A stretch of 64,000 bases of DNA from Tolypeutes matacus (GCA_026826555.1 JAKSZT010054573.1:930297-994296), one strand, 5' to 3'. Shown: positions 10,401 through 22,110, counted from the stretch's first letter. Notes: generated by a model not told the origin, from the sequence alone. Translations and numbers: made by a program.

Positions 10401-11135
10401 CTCAAGTAATGTCCATCCCTACACAAGGTGTCAGCTAAGAGAGAGCAGGATCCACATTGTTTTAGTCCACTCCTGGAGCTCCATCGTGAAGAGCAGTTTT
10501 CGTTGAGTAAATAAGTGATGGAATGCAAAAAAAGTTTTTGAATAATCATTGCATTCTCAGTCCATGAGCTCATTTCCTTTATAGCAGGATGAGTTTCCTA
10601 ATTCTTTTGTTGTTTAGTTTTCCGGTTCATTTCTTTCCCACATGGAGCATGGGATGAAATGATCTTTTCCTCTTTCTCTAGAGTTAGAATGGAAATTAAG
10701 CAATATACAATGCATGCTAAAATCTGAATCCTCAAGGTACAGGGGAAAAAATTGAAAATTCACACTACGGGAAAACCCATCAATATTCATGGAAAAGGAG
10801 TGTCAAATAGGAAAAGCTTGAATTAACTTCAGAGTGTGAAATTCATTAAAATAATTTAAAATCCTGAAAGCATGTATCTTTATATGACCATGGCTCCTGC
10901 TCCATAGAACATCTTTGTCAATAAAAGCAAGACCAGTTATACCTCTGTCTTGTATTTTTGTCATGCTAGTTCATTATCTGTAATGATTTGACTAATATTT
11001 ATTGAACATCCATAATGCCTAAAGCTTGATATTTGCTTAGACGCTAGTGAACTAATTCATGTGCAAATTTAATAAAATGTAATGTACAGGACGGTGGTGA
11101 GGAGAGTGGAGCTGAAGCAGTCTGTGTGAGCAAGC
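10401..11135. other. No recognised feature
   Basis: AT-rich, mostly unique-looking. A TAATATTTATTGAAC stretch near 10991 hints at an L2/MIR end but is too short to call. Confidence 0.4.
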
Positions 11136-11143
11136 AGCATCTT

Positions 11144-11305
11144 GGTCGTGCTGTCCAATTTGGTAGCCATGCATGTGGCTATCTAAATTTTAATATACAT
11201 GAACAAATTAGATAGAAATTCAGTTCCTAAAATGTACCATCTGCATTCGGAATGCTCAGGTTACAAGTGCCTAGTGACTGCCATATTGGGCTATTCAGAT
11301 AGAGA
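11144..11305. mobile_element. Short hAT-like (MER-type) palindromic element
   Basis: It starts GTGCTGTCCAATTTGGTAGCC and ends with a rough inverse (GTGACTGCCATATTGGGCTA), with an AT-rich centre, as in non-autonomous DNA transposons with terminal inverted repeats. It has no coding capacity. The exact family name is not assigned. Confidence 0.55.
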
Positions 11306-11485
11306 CCTTCACTCTCAGCACAGTGCTCCTCTGGGGAGTTTTATTAACTTTATCCTCAATACAAATCTCCATTGTGTTTCATTGTTTAGGGGCAAAAAAG
11401 TTAACCTGTGGTGGCAGAGGTTACGGGGAAGCTAAGAGCAGTCACCATTGCCCAGGGCTCGTTTCTGCCTTCGAATCCTCTGGAT

Positions 11486-11690
11486 CAGGGATTAGCAAAC
11501 CACCTGCACCAAACCCAGCCTGATAGTTGTTTTTACAAGTGAATCTTATTGGAACACAGTTATGCTCATCCATTTATTTACTGAGGATGTCTGTAGAGTC
11601 GAATAACTGGAAGAGACACTGTATGGCCCACAAAGCCCCGAATATTTCCTGTCTGGCTGTCCCTGTTCAGAAAATGCTTGCTGAGCCCTG
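11486..11690 (+). mobile_element. Non-autonomous hAT-Charlie-type element
   Basis: Terminal sequences CAGGGATTAGCAAAC and the mirrored GCTTGCTGAGCCCTG bound a 205-bp element of the same family as 3188 and 60170. The centre has TTATTGGAACACAG and TATGGCCCACAAAGCC. The flanking octamers CTCTGGAT and GTCTAGAG agree at five of eight bases, and the right-hand one fits the nTCTAGAn preference of hAT-Charlie elements. Confidence 0.75.
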
Positions 11691-11699
11691 GTCTAGAGA

Positions 11700-12572
11700 C
11701 TGGGTCCCACTCTAAACCGAGACTTGATGGTTTGGCGGCCACCAGAGGCTGAGCAGTGTGCCATCTCTCCTGCAGGAGACACTTCTCTGGAGAAGGAACG
11801 ATGTGTGTGGGAGTTTACGAGTTGGCTTCAGACCGTAAGAGAGCTTTCACCTAGAACAGAGAGGAGGACAAAAAGGTAGAACTTATGATGTGGAAGAATT
11901 ATGGTCCTTATGGAGGACTAAGTTTCAAACAGCTGAGCAGTTTTAGAGACAATGGAAAAATTTCTTTCAAAGATTAGACCTCCTTGCTGCAAAGGTTGAT
12001 GCACAGGTGGCATAAAGGTCTGTTGAGCATCTCTAGAGAAGGTCCCAGCCCAAGTGAAGACAGGTGGGATAATCTCAGAAGGCGGCCTTTCTGGCCTCAC
12101 AACCCGACTGAAGACAACGATGAAAACCACCAGCCCCTCCCCAAGAAATACACTTCCACTGATAAGCATAGCAAGTGAACAAAATGAATTCATGAACTTG
12201 GAACATGGATTTCTTAAACTTTATTCTAAGAATTTTTCCAGTTTCCAAATTCCATGACATCAAAATACTTTGATTCCACAAAATTGCCTTCTAAAAAGAA
12301 TTTGAGACGGCTCATACTTATCAGTCTACCATTATATGCTATAACATTTGGACCCATATATATAACAAATGTGCAAATACCATCAAAACATTGTTTTCCA
12401 GGAATGTTCAAGCAAAGGCATTGCCGAGAGCATTATTTTCTGGGAACCTTATTTTCAATGAACCTTAGTTCATTGGTAAAATTATAAATTCCAGAATAAT
12501 AGAATATACACGAAATAACCATCATCTATGCCTGGGTGGTTTTTTGTTTTGCTTTGCTTTTGTTTTTGAATT
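11700..12572. other. No recognised feature
   Basis: Unique-looking sequence. It ends in T-rich text at about 12539-12570 just before a SINE target duplication. Confidence 0.45.
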
Positions 12573-12586
12573 GTAGGCGTTGTCTT

Positions 12587-12778
12587 TTTTTTTTTTTTTT
12601 TAAGATTTTTTTTTAAATTTATTTATTCATTTATCCCCCCCTTGCTGCTTGTGCTCGCTGGGTCAGCTAACCACGCCGTGTGGGCGGGCTTGCCTTCACC
12701 AGGAGGCCCCGGGAACCGAACCCGGGGCCTCCCATATGGTAAACGGGAGCCCTACTGACTGAGCCACAGCCGCTTGCC
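12587..12778 (-). mobile_element. DAS SINE, minus strand, with exact target duplication
   Basis: On the minus strand a tRNA-like head (GGCTGTGGCTCAGTCAGTAG with B box GGTTCGGTTCCC) is followed by about 90 nt of DAS-specific tail (GCGTGGTTAGCTGACCCAGC block) and an A-rich end. GTAGGCGTTGTCTT occurs at 12573-12586 and 12779-12792, an exact 14-bp target duplication. Copies at 44180 and 50554 are nearly identical, so this subfamily was recently active in the lineage. Confidence 0.92.
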
Positions 12779-12792
12779 GTAGGCGTTGTCTT

Positions 12793-14030
12793 GAACACCT
12801 GTTTAGGGTTATCCTGGTGGCCTCCTTCACACTTCAAATCCTTTTTATCTTGATGTCTGCATTTTCACAAGGTATTGTGTTGAATAATACTCATTTTTCA
12901 TTTCATTAAAAGAATGGTCTGGTTCCCTGTCTGACTTAAGCGTGAAGAATTTAGCATCAACAGTTACTAAGAAAATTCACAAATGAAAAATGTCTTAATG
13001 TTGTTATGGGCATTTATTATCAATCCAAATCATATTATATCATCAGAAATCATAATAACATCGTTATGCTCTGCAATTACATGCATCAGTGGCAACTTAT
13101 CATGTGTTTACTGTAATTACACCATTTGACTAATTATAGCAATTATGCCACTTAGTGGCTTAATTCTTAGCTCTGAATTCCATTGATTGGGTGGACTTTC
13201 TCGATAATTCTAGAAGGTTTTGTGTCTTGAATTTGTTGAATGCAGAACTCAAACTTTATGTTGCTAGATATTTCTTACTTTCTAGAGATCATTTTAAGTT
13301 TTGGGGATGAGTCAGTTGTTCACACTTTTTATTTCCATATCAAAATGTCTAAAGGAGGGCAGGTTGCTCTTTTCCTATCCCAGGCCTAGGCACTGATGGG
13401 CTGTTGGAATACGTCCTTGTCCTTAGACCAGGGACCCATGCCTGTGACACTTGGGGCAGCCATATGGTTGGATTGAACTGACAGTTTGCTTAACTGAAAT
13501 GTGAAGTCGGTTTGGTAATGTTGGTAATGCGGTAAAGAGAGTGACTCATTTGGATTCTTTTTCATCCTGTTGGCCACTCATTAAGCTACATGGATTAAAT
13601 CAATGGATTTTTTTAGCATTGTGTAGCCAGAGCCCAAAGGAGGCCAGTCAACAATCATCACCGTGTCCTGTACCTGCAAATATGCATTCAGCTACAAATT
13701 CAGCCCAGATACAACCACCTGCCTGCTTCACACGAGGCCCTGTGCCAGCTTCCGAGGAAGGGCTAAAACTGTTGCAGGTGCAGCCCCTAGACTCACAGAT
13801 ACTCTATTGAATAGGCACCTCATCTCAACAAGGTGGGGAAAAACAGACCTCCAGGTGAAAATCACAGAAACTTTCCAGAAACACATTTGAAATTCCATAG
13901 TCAACTTCAGGGTCATTCTCCATGTTTACCTTTAAGAAGGAAGATAGGACTCATCTGGGTGGGGCAGGACTTCAAATCCTCGTCGTCAGTACCAGCTTCA
14001 GCAGGACGGTGTGGCGTGAGTCTGGCCAGG
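12793..14030. other. AT-rich repeat-free stretch
   Basis: No repeat is recognised. 12930-13190 is AT-rich with several homeodomain-type cores (TAATTA/TTAAT), for example CTAATTATAGCAATTATG near 13130. It could be a conserved non-coding element; conservation cannot be tested here. 13190-14030 shows nothing. Confidence 0.35.
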
Positions 14031-14034
14031 CTCT

Positions 14035-14185
14035 GCAGTTTGGAAGCTTGGCCCTTTGGAAAACTCATTAAATCACTAAACCTCGATTTTTCTCATCTAT
14101 AGTAAGGGGGATTACAAAGAGCTACTTTGTAGGACCTTTGTGAGGTTTAAGTGAGAGCATGAGAGCTCTTTGTAAATGAAGTGAT
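14035..14185 (+). repeat. MIR SINE fragment
   Basis: It follows the MIR sense pattern: AAATCACTAAACCTCGATTT, TTTCTCATCTATAGTAAGGG, then GGACCTTTGTGAGGTTTAAG. It is ancient and decayed. Confidence 0.65.
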
Positions 14186-14411
14186 ACCTAAATATGTGGG
14201 ATTTTCGCCTCCCATACTTCAAGGGGAAGCATTCACTTTAGGAAAGAACTCATCAGAGTTAAAGTTCTCAAATGGGAGGCAAGTGATTGCACTGGCGTGG
14301 AAATCTGTAACTCTTTAGGGGCTTTCCCAGCAGATGCAAACATTGAAATAAACGAAAGCTTTGAAATTGGAGGCTATGCTGAGTTGACTATCTTTTTCAA
14401 AATTAAAATAA

Positions 14412-14765
14412 CAGTGTATTGGTCAAGGGTTCTCTTGGGAAACAGAATCAACAGGAGATCTCTGTCAATAATATGAGATTTTATAAGTGTCTCTCACGTG
14501 ACCGTGGGGATGCACAAGTCCAGGTTCCACATGCAGGCTGCAAACCAGGGGCTCCGATGAAAGGTCGTTGATGAGTTTCTGGGAGAAGTCGGCTGTCCAG
14601 CGATGAGCTGGGAAATTCTCTCTGAATGTTGAAATCACTTCCCCTTTTAAGTCATTCAACTGATTGGATATAAGCATCACCCATTGCTGATGCAATCTCC
14701 CTGGTGGATGCAGATGTAATCAGCCATCCACGAAGTAAACTCGTATATAGACTGTCACTCACAAT
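14412..14765 (-). mobile_element. ERVL-type LTR fragment
   Basis: The start (GGTCAAGGGTTCTCTTGGG with AAACAGAATCAACAGG) resembles the antisense 3' end of MLT2/ERVL LTRs, which carry a CTCCAGAGAAACAGAACCA block. Later a TTCAACTGATTGGATATAAG block also fits. Boundaries are approximate and no internal region is attached. Confidence 0.5.
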
Positions 14766-15325
14766 TTATAGGCTCTTCCTTGTTTATTGTTCTTTTCCTT
14801 GGTTTGCCAAACAGTGACACAAAAGTGATGTCTAGTGTGTACACCTGATTTGTGCTTTACTGCTCTGCTGGGGACACAGTGAAAGCAAATTGTTTTGATT
14901 TACAAAGTTGAGTCATTTCTCCCTTCAGAAAAATGTCTGTTATTTGTGTCTTTGATTAGGGCTATAAAAGACCAGGTGGTGGCATGTGTTGCTACCCTTT
15001 ACTCTGCTTTGTCTGAACATCCTTGCTCAGCCTTGGCTAGCTGAGCTGGTCAGGTTGGCCATGCCTGGTGGTCTGGATTATTGTCAACCCAGGAGAGGAT
15101 AGAGGATGCCACTTTTGGCCATCAGTCCGGAGCTATCTCGCCAAGCTTTTGTCAGAGAAGCATGTATTACTGAGTACTGACTTGGTCACCAAGGAAGATT
15201 AGATTTTTGACTCCCATTTGGAAATAAATTCTTTTAAAATGAAGCTTTGCTGAATAGAATCCAAAAGGTAGCAGGATCTCCAAACATTCAGGGAATTCTA
15301 TAACATTCTCAGACTGGGTGATCTG
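14766..15325. other. No recognised feature
   Basis: Unique-looking sequence without a convincing repeat or coding frame. Confidence 0.45.
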
Positions 15326-15329
15326 GCTC

Positions 15330-15515
15330 TCCCCTGGAATCTCATAAATACTCTGTCCAATATTCTGTCACAGCACTTACCACAAGTTCTCTAAAGACGT
15401 GATACCCCTTTGTTTGCCATGTGCCTACCATAAGACCTGGTTGGGGTGGTAACTATAGAGTTAATTGCTGAATGAATGGATGGAATGAATGCATGGATGG
15501 TTGGGTGTATGGAAA
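15330..15515 (+). repeat. L2 LINE 3' end with ATGG-type tail
   Basis: Blocks CTGTCACAGCACTTACCAC and GTTAATTGCTGAATGAATGG fit the sense 3' end of L2, which ends in TGAATGAATGA repeats. The tail has decayed to imperfect ATGG/ATGA units. Confidence 0.6.
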
Positions 15516-16880
15516 GTTCTCCTATGATTGATCTCTCTCATAAGATAGTAATCAAGACCAAGATGATAAATCTGCATTATCAATTTAAAACCTAGCCAGG
15601 ATTGAAGAGATGCTCAAAAAACATATAATCTCTAAAATAGACCCTTCCTCCCTGATTTGAAAACTGAGGCCTTTCCCTGAAGTCTGTGTGTGGAATTTCA
15701 CTTACTCTCTGTCCTCACAGTTTGCTGATGATGTTTACATACTCATCTCAAAGTCTTTGCAGTACACTGGGATAGTTTGTTTTGGGCACAGATGCAATTA
15801 ATTGTATACAGTCAAGCACTCTCTGATGATCACTCATAGTGGCTTTAATTTCCTTTAAATCATGTTTTCCTCCATATCTAATGTGAAGATTTTTCAGCTA
15901 CACATTCAAAACACAATCAAGTAGGCTACAAAGCTTCCCCCTGCCGCATATATAACACTGTTTCATCAGCTCCAGGCCCTGGGTCTGTGCCCTTTGTAGT
16001 CCACTTTTTGCTTCAAATATAGCCTTCAAAATGATTTGGGTTTTTAAAATTTTTGCCAAACCTATTAAATGATTCCTGAGATTTTCCATCTGGTGTATCA
16101 TTTGGAGTGAGAAGCAAAAACCTGAAGGTTGTGAAAATGTGCAATATGGTTCTGACTCATGGGGAGCAGGCGAGAAACCCTTTGTACCATCGCCATTCCC
16201 AGTGAGGCACACGCAGGCAGCTTACAGCCTTACCTTCCGGAGGGCGGCATCGCATCTGTTATGGAGTCAGCCAAAGAAGGGCCTTCTTCCATCAAACCTG
16301 GCCCAGAGGCAAGGAGCAGGCAGCATCACCTTCAAACAAGCTTTTGACTGGTGTAATTTCCTAGAAAACTTAGATTCAAGCAGGTTATCAAGAAGCCAAT
16401 TGCTTTTTAAATCACTTGTAAGAACTTAATTTGGGGGAGGAAACATCCAGAAATTTACATGTGAATGGACTTGACTTCATTAGCATTTCATAGACATGCC
16501 TCTTCTCAAGCGTGTCTAGTGAGTGGAACTTTCCAGCTGAAGTGGAAGTCTCACCCCCTTAATTTGCAGTCTAGAGTGAATAATCTGCTGCTGCCCCCAA
16601 ATTCTTCTCTTTGTTTGTCACTCACAAAAAGTCGTACTCTGTGGGTTTTGTTAATGAGGTGAACAAAGTGCCTTTGCTAAGAGGGGAATCTGTTTTTTTC
16701 TCTAGAGGAAAAGTTGCATTTATCCCCTTTAGGGAATCTCCTGTACCCCAGCCAGCTCACAGAGGTCTGATATGCTCCTGCCTTCTAGACTGCTAAGTAA
16801 TCGGAATGCTGGAAACAACCATTTCAGGGTGTAAGTAAACTATTTATATAAACTCTCTTATGTGGGGCCAGTGCTTCCAG
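15516..16880. other. No recognised feature
   Basis: About 1.4 kb without a repeat I recognise. Short frames at 15898-16212 and 16139-16429 have no family resemblance. Confidence 0.4.
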
Positions 16881-16883
16881 AGT

Positions 16884-17105
16884 GAGCAAACAAACATTTA
16901 TCGAGCACTTAGTAGGTGACAAGCTGTGTGCCAGGGACTTTCAGACAAGTCAAATCAAAGGCGCTTCACAAATATCCTCATGGATTTTGACTTCCACTGA
17001 ACGCAGTGCAGAGAGCTCAACCGACTTGGCGAGGAGGAGGCAGCTAGTAAGTAGCATGCCAGGATGTACACCGGGTCTTCTGATCCAAAGTCCTGCTTTC
17101 TCACT
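16884..17105 (-). repeat. MIR SINE, antisense
   Basis: Nearly the whole MIR is present in reverse: AAACATTTATCGAGCACTTA, TGTGCCAGGGACTTTCAG, CACAAATATCCTCATGG, then CAGCTAGTAAGTAGCATGCC and the tRNA-related end. It is a pre-placental SINE. Confidence 0.75.
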
Positions 17106-17351
17106 CGACCTGGGACCAGGCCTTTAGAGATGTTAGATCCCTCCAGGAGAAGGAACCTACCTTTCCCAAAGAGCGAAGGACTATAGAGTATATAGAAGGA
17201 ATGCCCCTTCTAGGACCTGAAGGCAGAAGGGCTGGGAGGGGGAAGGCCATACCAGCCCAGCCAGGGCCCCCCCACCCCCGTATGTACGCACTCACTGCTA
17301 ATCATTTACTAAGCTATGTATACCTTTGAGCTGCCCTGTATCATTAGCTAA

Positions 17352-17936
17352 TGTATTAGTCAGCCAAAGGGCTGCTGATGCAAAATACCAATAATCTGTT
17401 GGTTTTTATAAAGGGTATTTATTTGGGTAGAAGCTTACAGTTACCAGGCCATAAATCATAAGTTTCTTCCTTCACCAAAGTCCATTGCCACGTGTTGGAG
17501 CAGGACAACTGCCGACGTCTGCCAGGGTTCAGGCTTCCTGGGTTCCTCTCTTCCCGGGGCTTGCCTCTCTCCGGGCTCAGGCTTGCTCTGTGCCACAATG
17601 GCAGCTGTAGACTATCAGGCAGATGGCTTGCTTCTCTTCCCAGGGCCTTCTCTCTTTCCTCATGACCAAGCTCCTCTGTATGCTACTTCCCGGGGCTCCA
17701 GCTCAAGACTCCGTATCACAACTCCTGCTCAAAACTGCTCCAACACTGCCCTTTGCCATGTCTTTTATCTTCGATACCCCACCCACCAAGGGGTGGGGCT
17801 CAACGGCCTGCTGACATGGCCCAGTCAATGCTCCAATCACAACTTAATCATGCCCAGATGAACAGACCAGTTCACGAGCATGATCCAATATCCATTTTCA
17901 GAACTCATGACTCCATCAAACTGCCACACTGCTGCA
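17352..17936 (-). mobile_element. Solo LTR, MaLR-like family, copy C
   Basis: It begins TGTATTAGTCAGCC. The 3' edge carries a short duplicated CTGCCACA/CTGCTGCA end. If it ends at 17936, the flanks GCTAA (17347-17351) and GCTAC (17937-17941) agree at four of five bases and are the likely target duplication. It is the same family and orientation as copies A, B and D. No internal genes are attached. Confidence 0.85.
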
Positions 17937-17941
17937 GCTAC

Positions 17942-18540
17942 CCCCCTTCTTTGTGCTGTCTAGCCCTACACAATCTTTGTTTCCCTGCTGAGCAGTATGG
18001 GTGCTGCCTAACCAGCTGTCATCGGGACTTGTGAGTAATAAATGGCATGGCTGCGGCTGAACTTCCAGGTGGTTTCTTTGGAATATCAACCTTCTGGGGC
18101 TCGATCTCCTGTGTTACAGGCCGCCATGGTGCAGAAGGACCCGTGAGTGGCAAAGGCCGCCTAGGCCACGGGAAATGCCAGGAGGGGGGCCAGAGCAGGC
18201 AGCTGTAGACTGGAAAGGCTTTGGCAGCCGTGGGCCGGCAAGTCCTTACTCTCCAGGCTGGGCTGGCCTTGTGAGCAAGCCCATAGGAGTCCATTGAGCT
18301 GGGGAGATTGGAAGGGAGGCTTATTCTGGGGAAAAGCAGCTCCCCCAAGCACTCCTCCTGCTCTGACCACAGCTCCGTTTCATCCGGATAAGCTTTCCTC
18401 CTGTTGCATAGCACACTCAAGCTTATAAGCTATGTGAACCGTGGTGTGGATTAATTTCCCGCGTTTGGCCGTAGCTAGGTGCAGAAAACTTTTCGTAAGG
18501 TGGTGCACTCGTTTCCCATAAGCAGGGGCCACAGGCACAG
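17942..18540. other. No recognised feature
   Basis: Moderately GC-rich. A minus-strand frame of 133 codons (18019-18420) crosses it, but I see no family resemblance and no splice or promoter context, so I do not call it. Confidence 0.4.
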
Positions 18541-18544
18541 TGAC

Positions 18545-18960
18545 TCACAACCACACACGTTCGCTGCTCGTGGCTTTGGAGGCGTCTCAGCCCTCTGATC
18601 AGGCCTCAGCAGGCTGAAATGCTTTCCTTTTCGGGGCTCAAGGTCCTCTCACAAGCTCACAGGGATGCTGGCAGAATTTGGTTCCTTTTGACGGTGTGAC
18701 TGAGCTCCTGTTTTTGAGTAGTCCAGGATCTGCCACTGCTTGTCACCTTGCAGGGCCTAGCTGATTAGCACAGGCCCATCCAGATCACCTCCCTTTAGAT
18801 GAACTCAAAGCCAACTCATCAGGGGCGTAAGGACTGCGGTGGCATCCATCATGCATGCTGGTCCCTCCTACACTTCAGAAAAGGGGGCTGCATAGGGCTT
18901 ATGTGCTAGGGTTGGGGGTGAGGATCTGGAGGGCCATCTAAGAATTCTCCCCACCACAGC
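18545..18960 (-). mobile_element. MaLR/ERV LTR-like fragment
   Basis: The order of blocks (GCTGAAATGC, GGGGCTCAAGGTCCTCT, CAGAATTTGGTTCCTTTTGA, CAGGCCCATCCAGATCACCT, TTAGATGAACTCAAAGCCAA) matches an antisense placental LTR of MLT1 type. Boundaries and subfamily are uncertain. Confidence 0.5.
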
Positions 18961-19040
18961 GGCAGTGCAATGGGAAGAAACAAAATAGATGCAGGTCTCT
19001 GGTGGAGAAGTCAGACAGGATTCAGCCTGCAGGCCTAGAG

Positions 19041-19670
19041 GTGTCAGCCCAGAGAAAGGCTGTGAGGCCTCACCAGGTGTGAGGGGGAAATAGTGTGGTG
19101 AGAACTGGAGGGGTCAGCCCAGAGAAAGGCTGTGAGACCACGGCAGGGGGTAGAAGGAAATAGTGTGGTGAGAACTGGAGGTGTCAGCCCAGAGTAAGGC
19201 TGTGAGGCCTCACCAGGTGTGAGGGGGAAATAGTGTGGTGAGAACTGGAGGGGTCAGCCCAGAGAAAGGCTGTGAGACCACGGCAGGGGGTAGAAGGAAA
19301 TAGTGTGGTGAGAGCTGGAGGTGTCAGCCCAGAGAAAGGCTGTGAGGCCTCACCAGGGGGTAGAAGGAAATAGTGTGGTGAGAACTGGAGGTGTCAGCCC
19401 AGAGAAAGGCTGTGAGGCCTCACCAGGGGGTAGAAGGAAATAGTGTGGTGAGAACTGGAGGTGTCAGCCCAGAGAAAGGCTGTGAGGCCTCACCAGGGGG
19501 TAGAAGGAAATAGTGTGGTGAGAACTGGAGGTGTCAGCCCAGAGAAAGGCTGTGAGACCACGGCAGGAGGTCGGGGGAAATAGTGTGGTGAGAACTGGAG
19601 GTGTCAGCCCAGAGAAAGGCTGTGAGACCACACCAGGGGGTCGGGGGAAATAGTGTGGTGAGAGCTGCTT
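19041..19670. repeat. 70-bp minisatellite, nine units
   Basis: GTGTCAGCCCAGAGAAAGGC recurs exactly every 70 bp at 19041, 19111, 19181, 19251, 19321, 19391, 19461, 19531 and 19601 (GGGTCAGCC at 19111 and 19251). The variable middle of the unit gives the order A-B-A-B-C-C-C-D-E. A has GGCCTCACCAGGTGTGAGG; B has GACCACGGCAGGGGGTAGAA; C joins the left half of A to the right half of B. The last unit runs into unique sequence. It is non-coding. Confidence 0.95.
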
Positions 19671-19849
19671 GCTCTTTGGGGTCCAGGCAGTGGGTAGTCT
19701 GTGGACTGTGGCTCTAGAAGTGTCACAGAGTTATTGTGAGAAGGATATGAATCCTTGTGTGCATCAGAGCAGTGTTTATAGATTGAATAAATGATAGATT
19801 TCACATGTTTACAGAAGAATGTTTCAAATGTATTGAATGGGGTATTAGT

Positions 19850-20260
19850 TTTCTATTGCTTCTGTAACCAATTACCCCAAATGCAGTGGATTAAAACAAC
19901 ACTAATTAATCCCATTACCATTCCAGTGGAGAGATTTCTGAAGCGGGTCTTAGGGAGCAAAAAGCAAGGTATCGGCAGGGATGGTTCCTTCTGGAGGCTG
20001 GAGGGGAGGATCCCGTTTTTTGCCTTTTCCAGCTTCTGGAGGCCGTCTGCATTCCTTGGTGCAGGACCTCTTCCTCCACCTGCAAGGTCGTTGCTCCAGT
20101 CTCTGCTTGCATTGTTACTGCTCCTTTCTGTTGCTTTGACACCCTCGCCTTCCTCTTCTGAGGACCCTTGTGATTTCACGGGGCCACCCAGATAATCCAC
20201 GACAGTCTCCCTTACTTGAATATGGGCTTTAATCCCACCTACAAAATACATTCAGAGCGG
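19850..20260 (-). mobile_element. Placental LTR (MLT1-like), antisense
   Basis: GTATTAGTTTTCTATTGCTT, the TAAAACAACACTAATTAATC block, GGTATCGGCAGGGATGG, TTGCCTTTTCCAGCTTCTGG and ACCCTTGTGATTTCACGGGG occur in the order of a common placental LTR in antisense. The frames of 132-134 codons on both strands lie wholly inside it and are not genes. Confidence 0.6.
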
Positions 20261-20700
20261 CAAGGATATTTGTGTTTGATTGAATAGCTGGCAACTGCAG
20301 CCCAGCCAAGCCGACCCACAAAACTGACCGTCAGGGATTGGATGATAAAAAACACATTTATTTGTGAACATTACTTAACTGGAAAAAAAAAAAAAATGAA
20401 TTTCAGCCACAGCTTTTATATCTGTCGTCATGGGGGGGGGGTCCTTTGAATTCTTTTCATGTTCTCCAGTTGCCCTCATGATGCAAAAGAATGGGGGCAC
20501 TGGTCTACAAGGGAAGAGATCTGGGGGGAAGGCAGAAGCCCCTGTGACCCTAGAATCGGGCGTCACGGCATTGGGCAAACATGCACGCACCCCCAAAAAT
20601 GGCTGGAGGAGAGGAGGGCAAAGGGCCCTGTGCAGGGGAGCTGAAGACCACCGTCACTTACCTTGCAATTCTGTGGCTTTTTTGCCCTAGCCTACTTCGC
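20261..20700. other. Unassigned, with short A and G homopolymers
   Basis: An A tract at about 20381-20396 and a G tract at 20430-20440 flank otherwise unique-looking sequence. The A tract is not preceded by a recognisable element. Confidence 0.4.
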
Positions 20701-22110
20701 ATGACTCTTTTTGTTTATTTTGGTCTTGGCCCAAAATGAAACATGAGGCTGTCATCAGAGATTTAGTGTATTAGCATCCAGTGTCTCTAGAAATTTACTG
20801 CCTGGAAATCACAGGGAGAACTAGGAGAACAATGATTATTTTTCCCTTTCTTGAGCAATTACATGTGATGAATATGTTATACACAATGGTGAGTGTTGGA
20901 ATTAATAAGCCAAAATGTCATTGCATGACTATTTGTATATTTGACATCTAATAATTACATCATTTATCATAAAAAAATCTGGCAATCTTAAACAGAGTAT
21001 TTATAATTAATTTTCTTGCCCTGGAAAGTCCAATCCATTTCACAGTCAGAAAGAGTCAGTGTTAATTTCTTTTCTATCAGCCACAGGCCACAAGTTAATG
21101 TATTAAAATCAGACATTTACAATAACAGACTAATTAAATTATTTCCTCTACTGTAGTAGAAAAACGCATGGTTCTTATGCTGATAATCAGTCACCACAAT
21201 AAACACCATTTAATTCTCCTTGAAAGTCAAGTTCTTCCCAATGGCAATTTTAAACTGTCAAGTGGATTGAGGAATGTAGTTTGCTAGGGTAATAAAGAAT
21301 ATTGACTTTTGCATATCATTATTGTTAATATGCTTTAAATGAGACTGATAGGGAACTCATTAAAACACTGTTTTTCAATAGATGAGTTTGAGTCATCAGT
21401 AGATAAATGAAGCAAGAAGAAAATATCTTAATTCTATACCATGCTGAGCAAAGAGTTTGAAATGTTTGTGCTGATATACTTCCTCTGGCACATATAGTTA
21501 AAAAAATAAGATCTATATTTTAAAATACATACACAAAGACATCTCAAGACAGCTTTCCGCTTGAGGGACGATTAGGGTCACCAGTAGCAATAGAAGTTGC
21601 AAGAATATGGCTTTTGAATATTCAAAAATATGACAGAGGAAAATAGGTTGTCTGCTATATATATATTTTTAAAACAAAGCAAGAAAAAAATGGTAGTGAT
21701 GGTATTTATGGGTCAAGGATGTTTATATGTGTTTTAAAAGCGTGAGAAAAAGATGTCATGCATAACATGACAATAATAAGAATGGCATAATGGCACAAAT
21801 CTATTTCAGGCCCCAACAATGGAAATAGTAAAACAAAGTTATTCTTTGGTGGCTCCAGGTTAAAATCCAAAGGCTCTCAGGTTATCTCATTTACTCCCAG
21901 GTTGAAAATGAATCTACCAGAGAATTCTATGGATGCACATAAACCATTTCCTTAATAATAAAAAAAAAACTAGGGGCTCAGCCAGGGAACGATGGCTTTC
22001 TTGATATGGCCAGTACTTAGCAAATTGTTTGGTGTTTAATAGAGACTCAATATATGCATATATTTTAATTTTTCTACTTTCCACGATTAATTTCTTAATG
22101 GCCTATGGTA
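20700..22110. other. AT-rich repeat-free block, possible conserved non-coding sequence
   Basis: About 1.4 kb with no recognised repeat in a window that is otherwise repeat-dense. It carries many homeodomain-type cores (TAATTA near 20955, TAATTAATTTTC near 21005, CTAATTAAATTATTTCC near 21130). No frame of note exists. Function is only a hypothesis. Confidence 0.35.

Noticed and set aside
9493..10438. Hydrophobic 240-246 codon frames that look like membrane proteins
   Set aside because: They translate antisense DAS SINE linkers (T/G/C-rich) and flanking L2.
19041..19670. Regularly spaced repeats resembling a CRISPR array
   Set aside because: The whole 70-bp unit is repeated with no unique spacers; this is a minisatellite in a mammalian genome.
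19853..20251. 132-134 codon frames on both strands
   Set aside because: They lie entirely within an antisense MLT1-like LTR.
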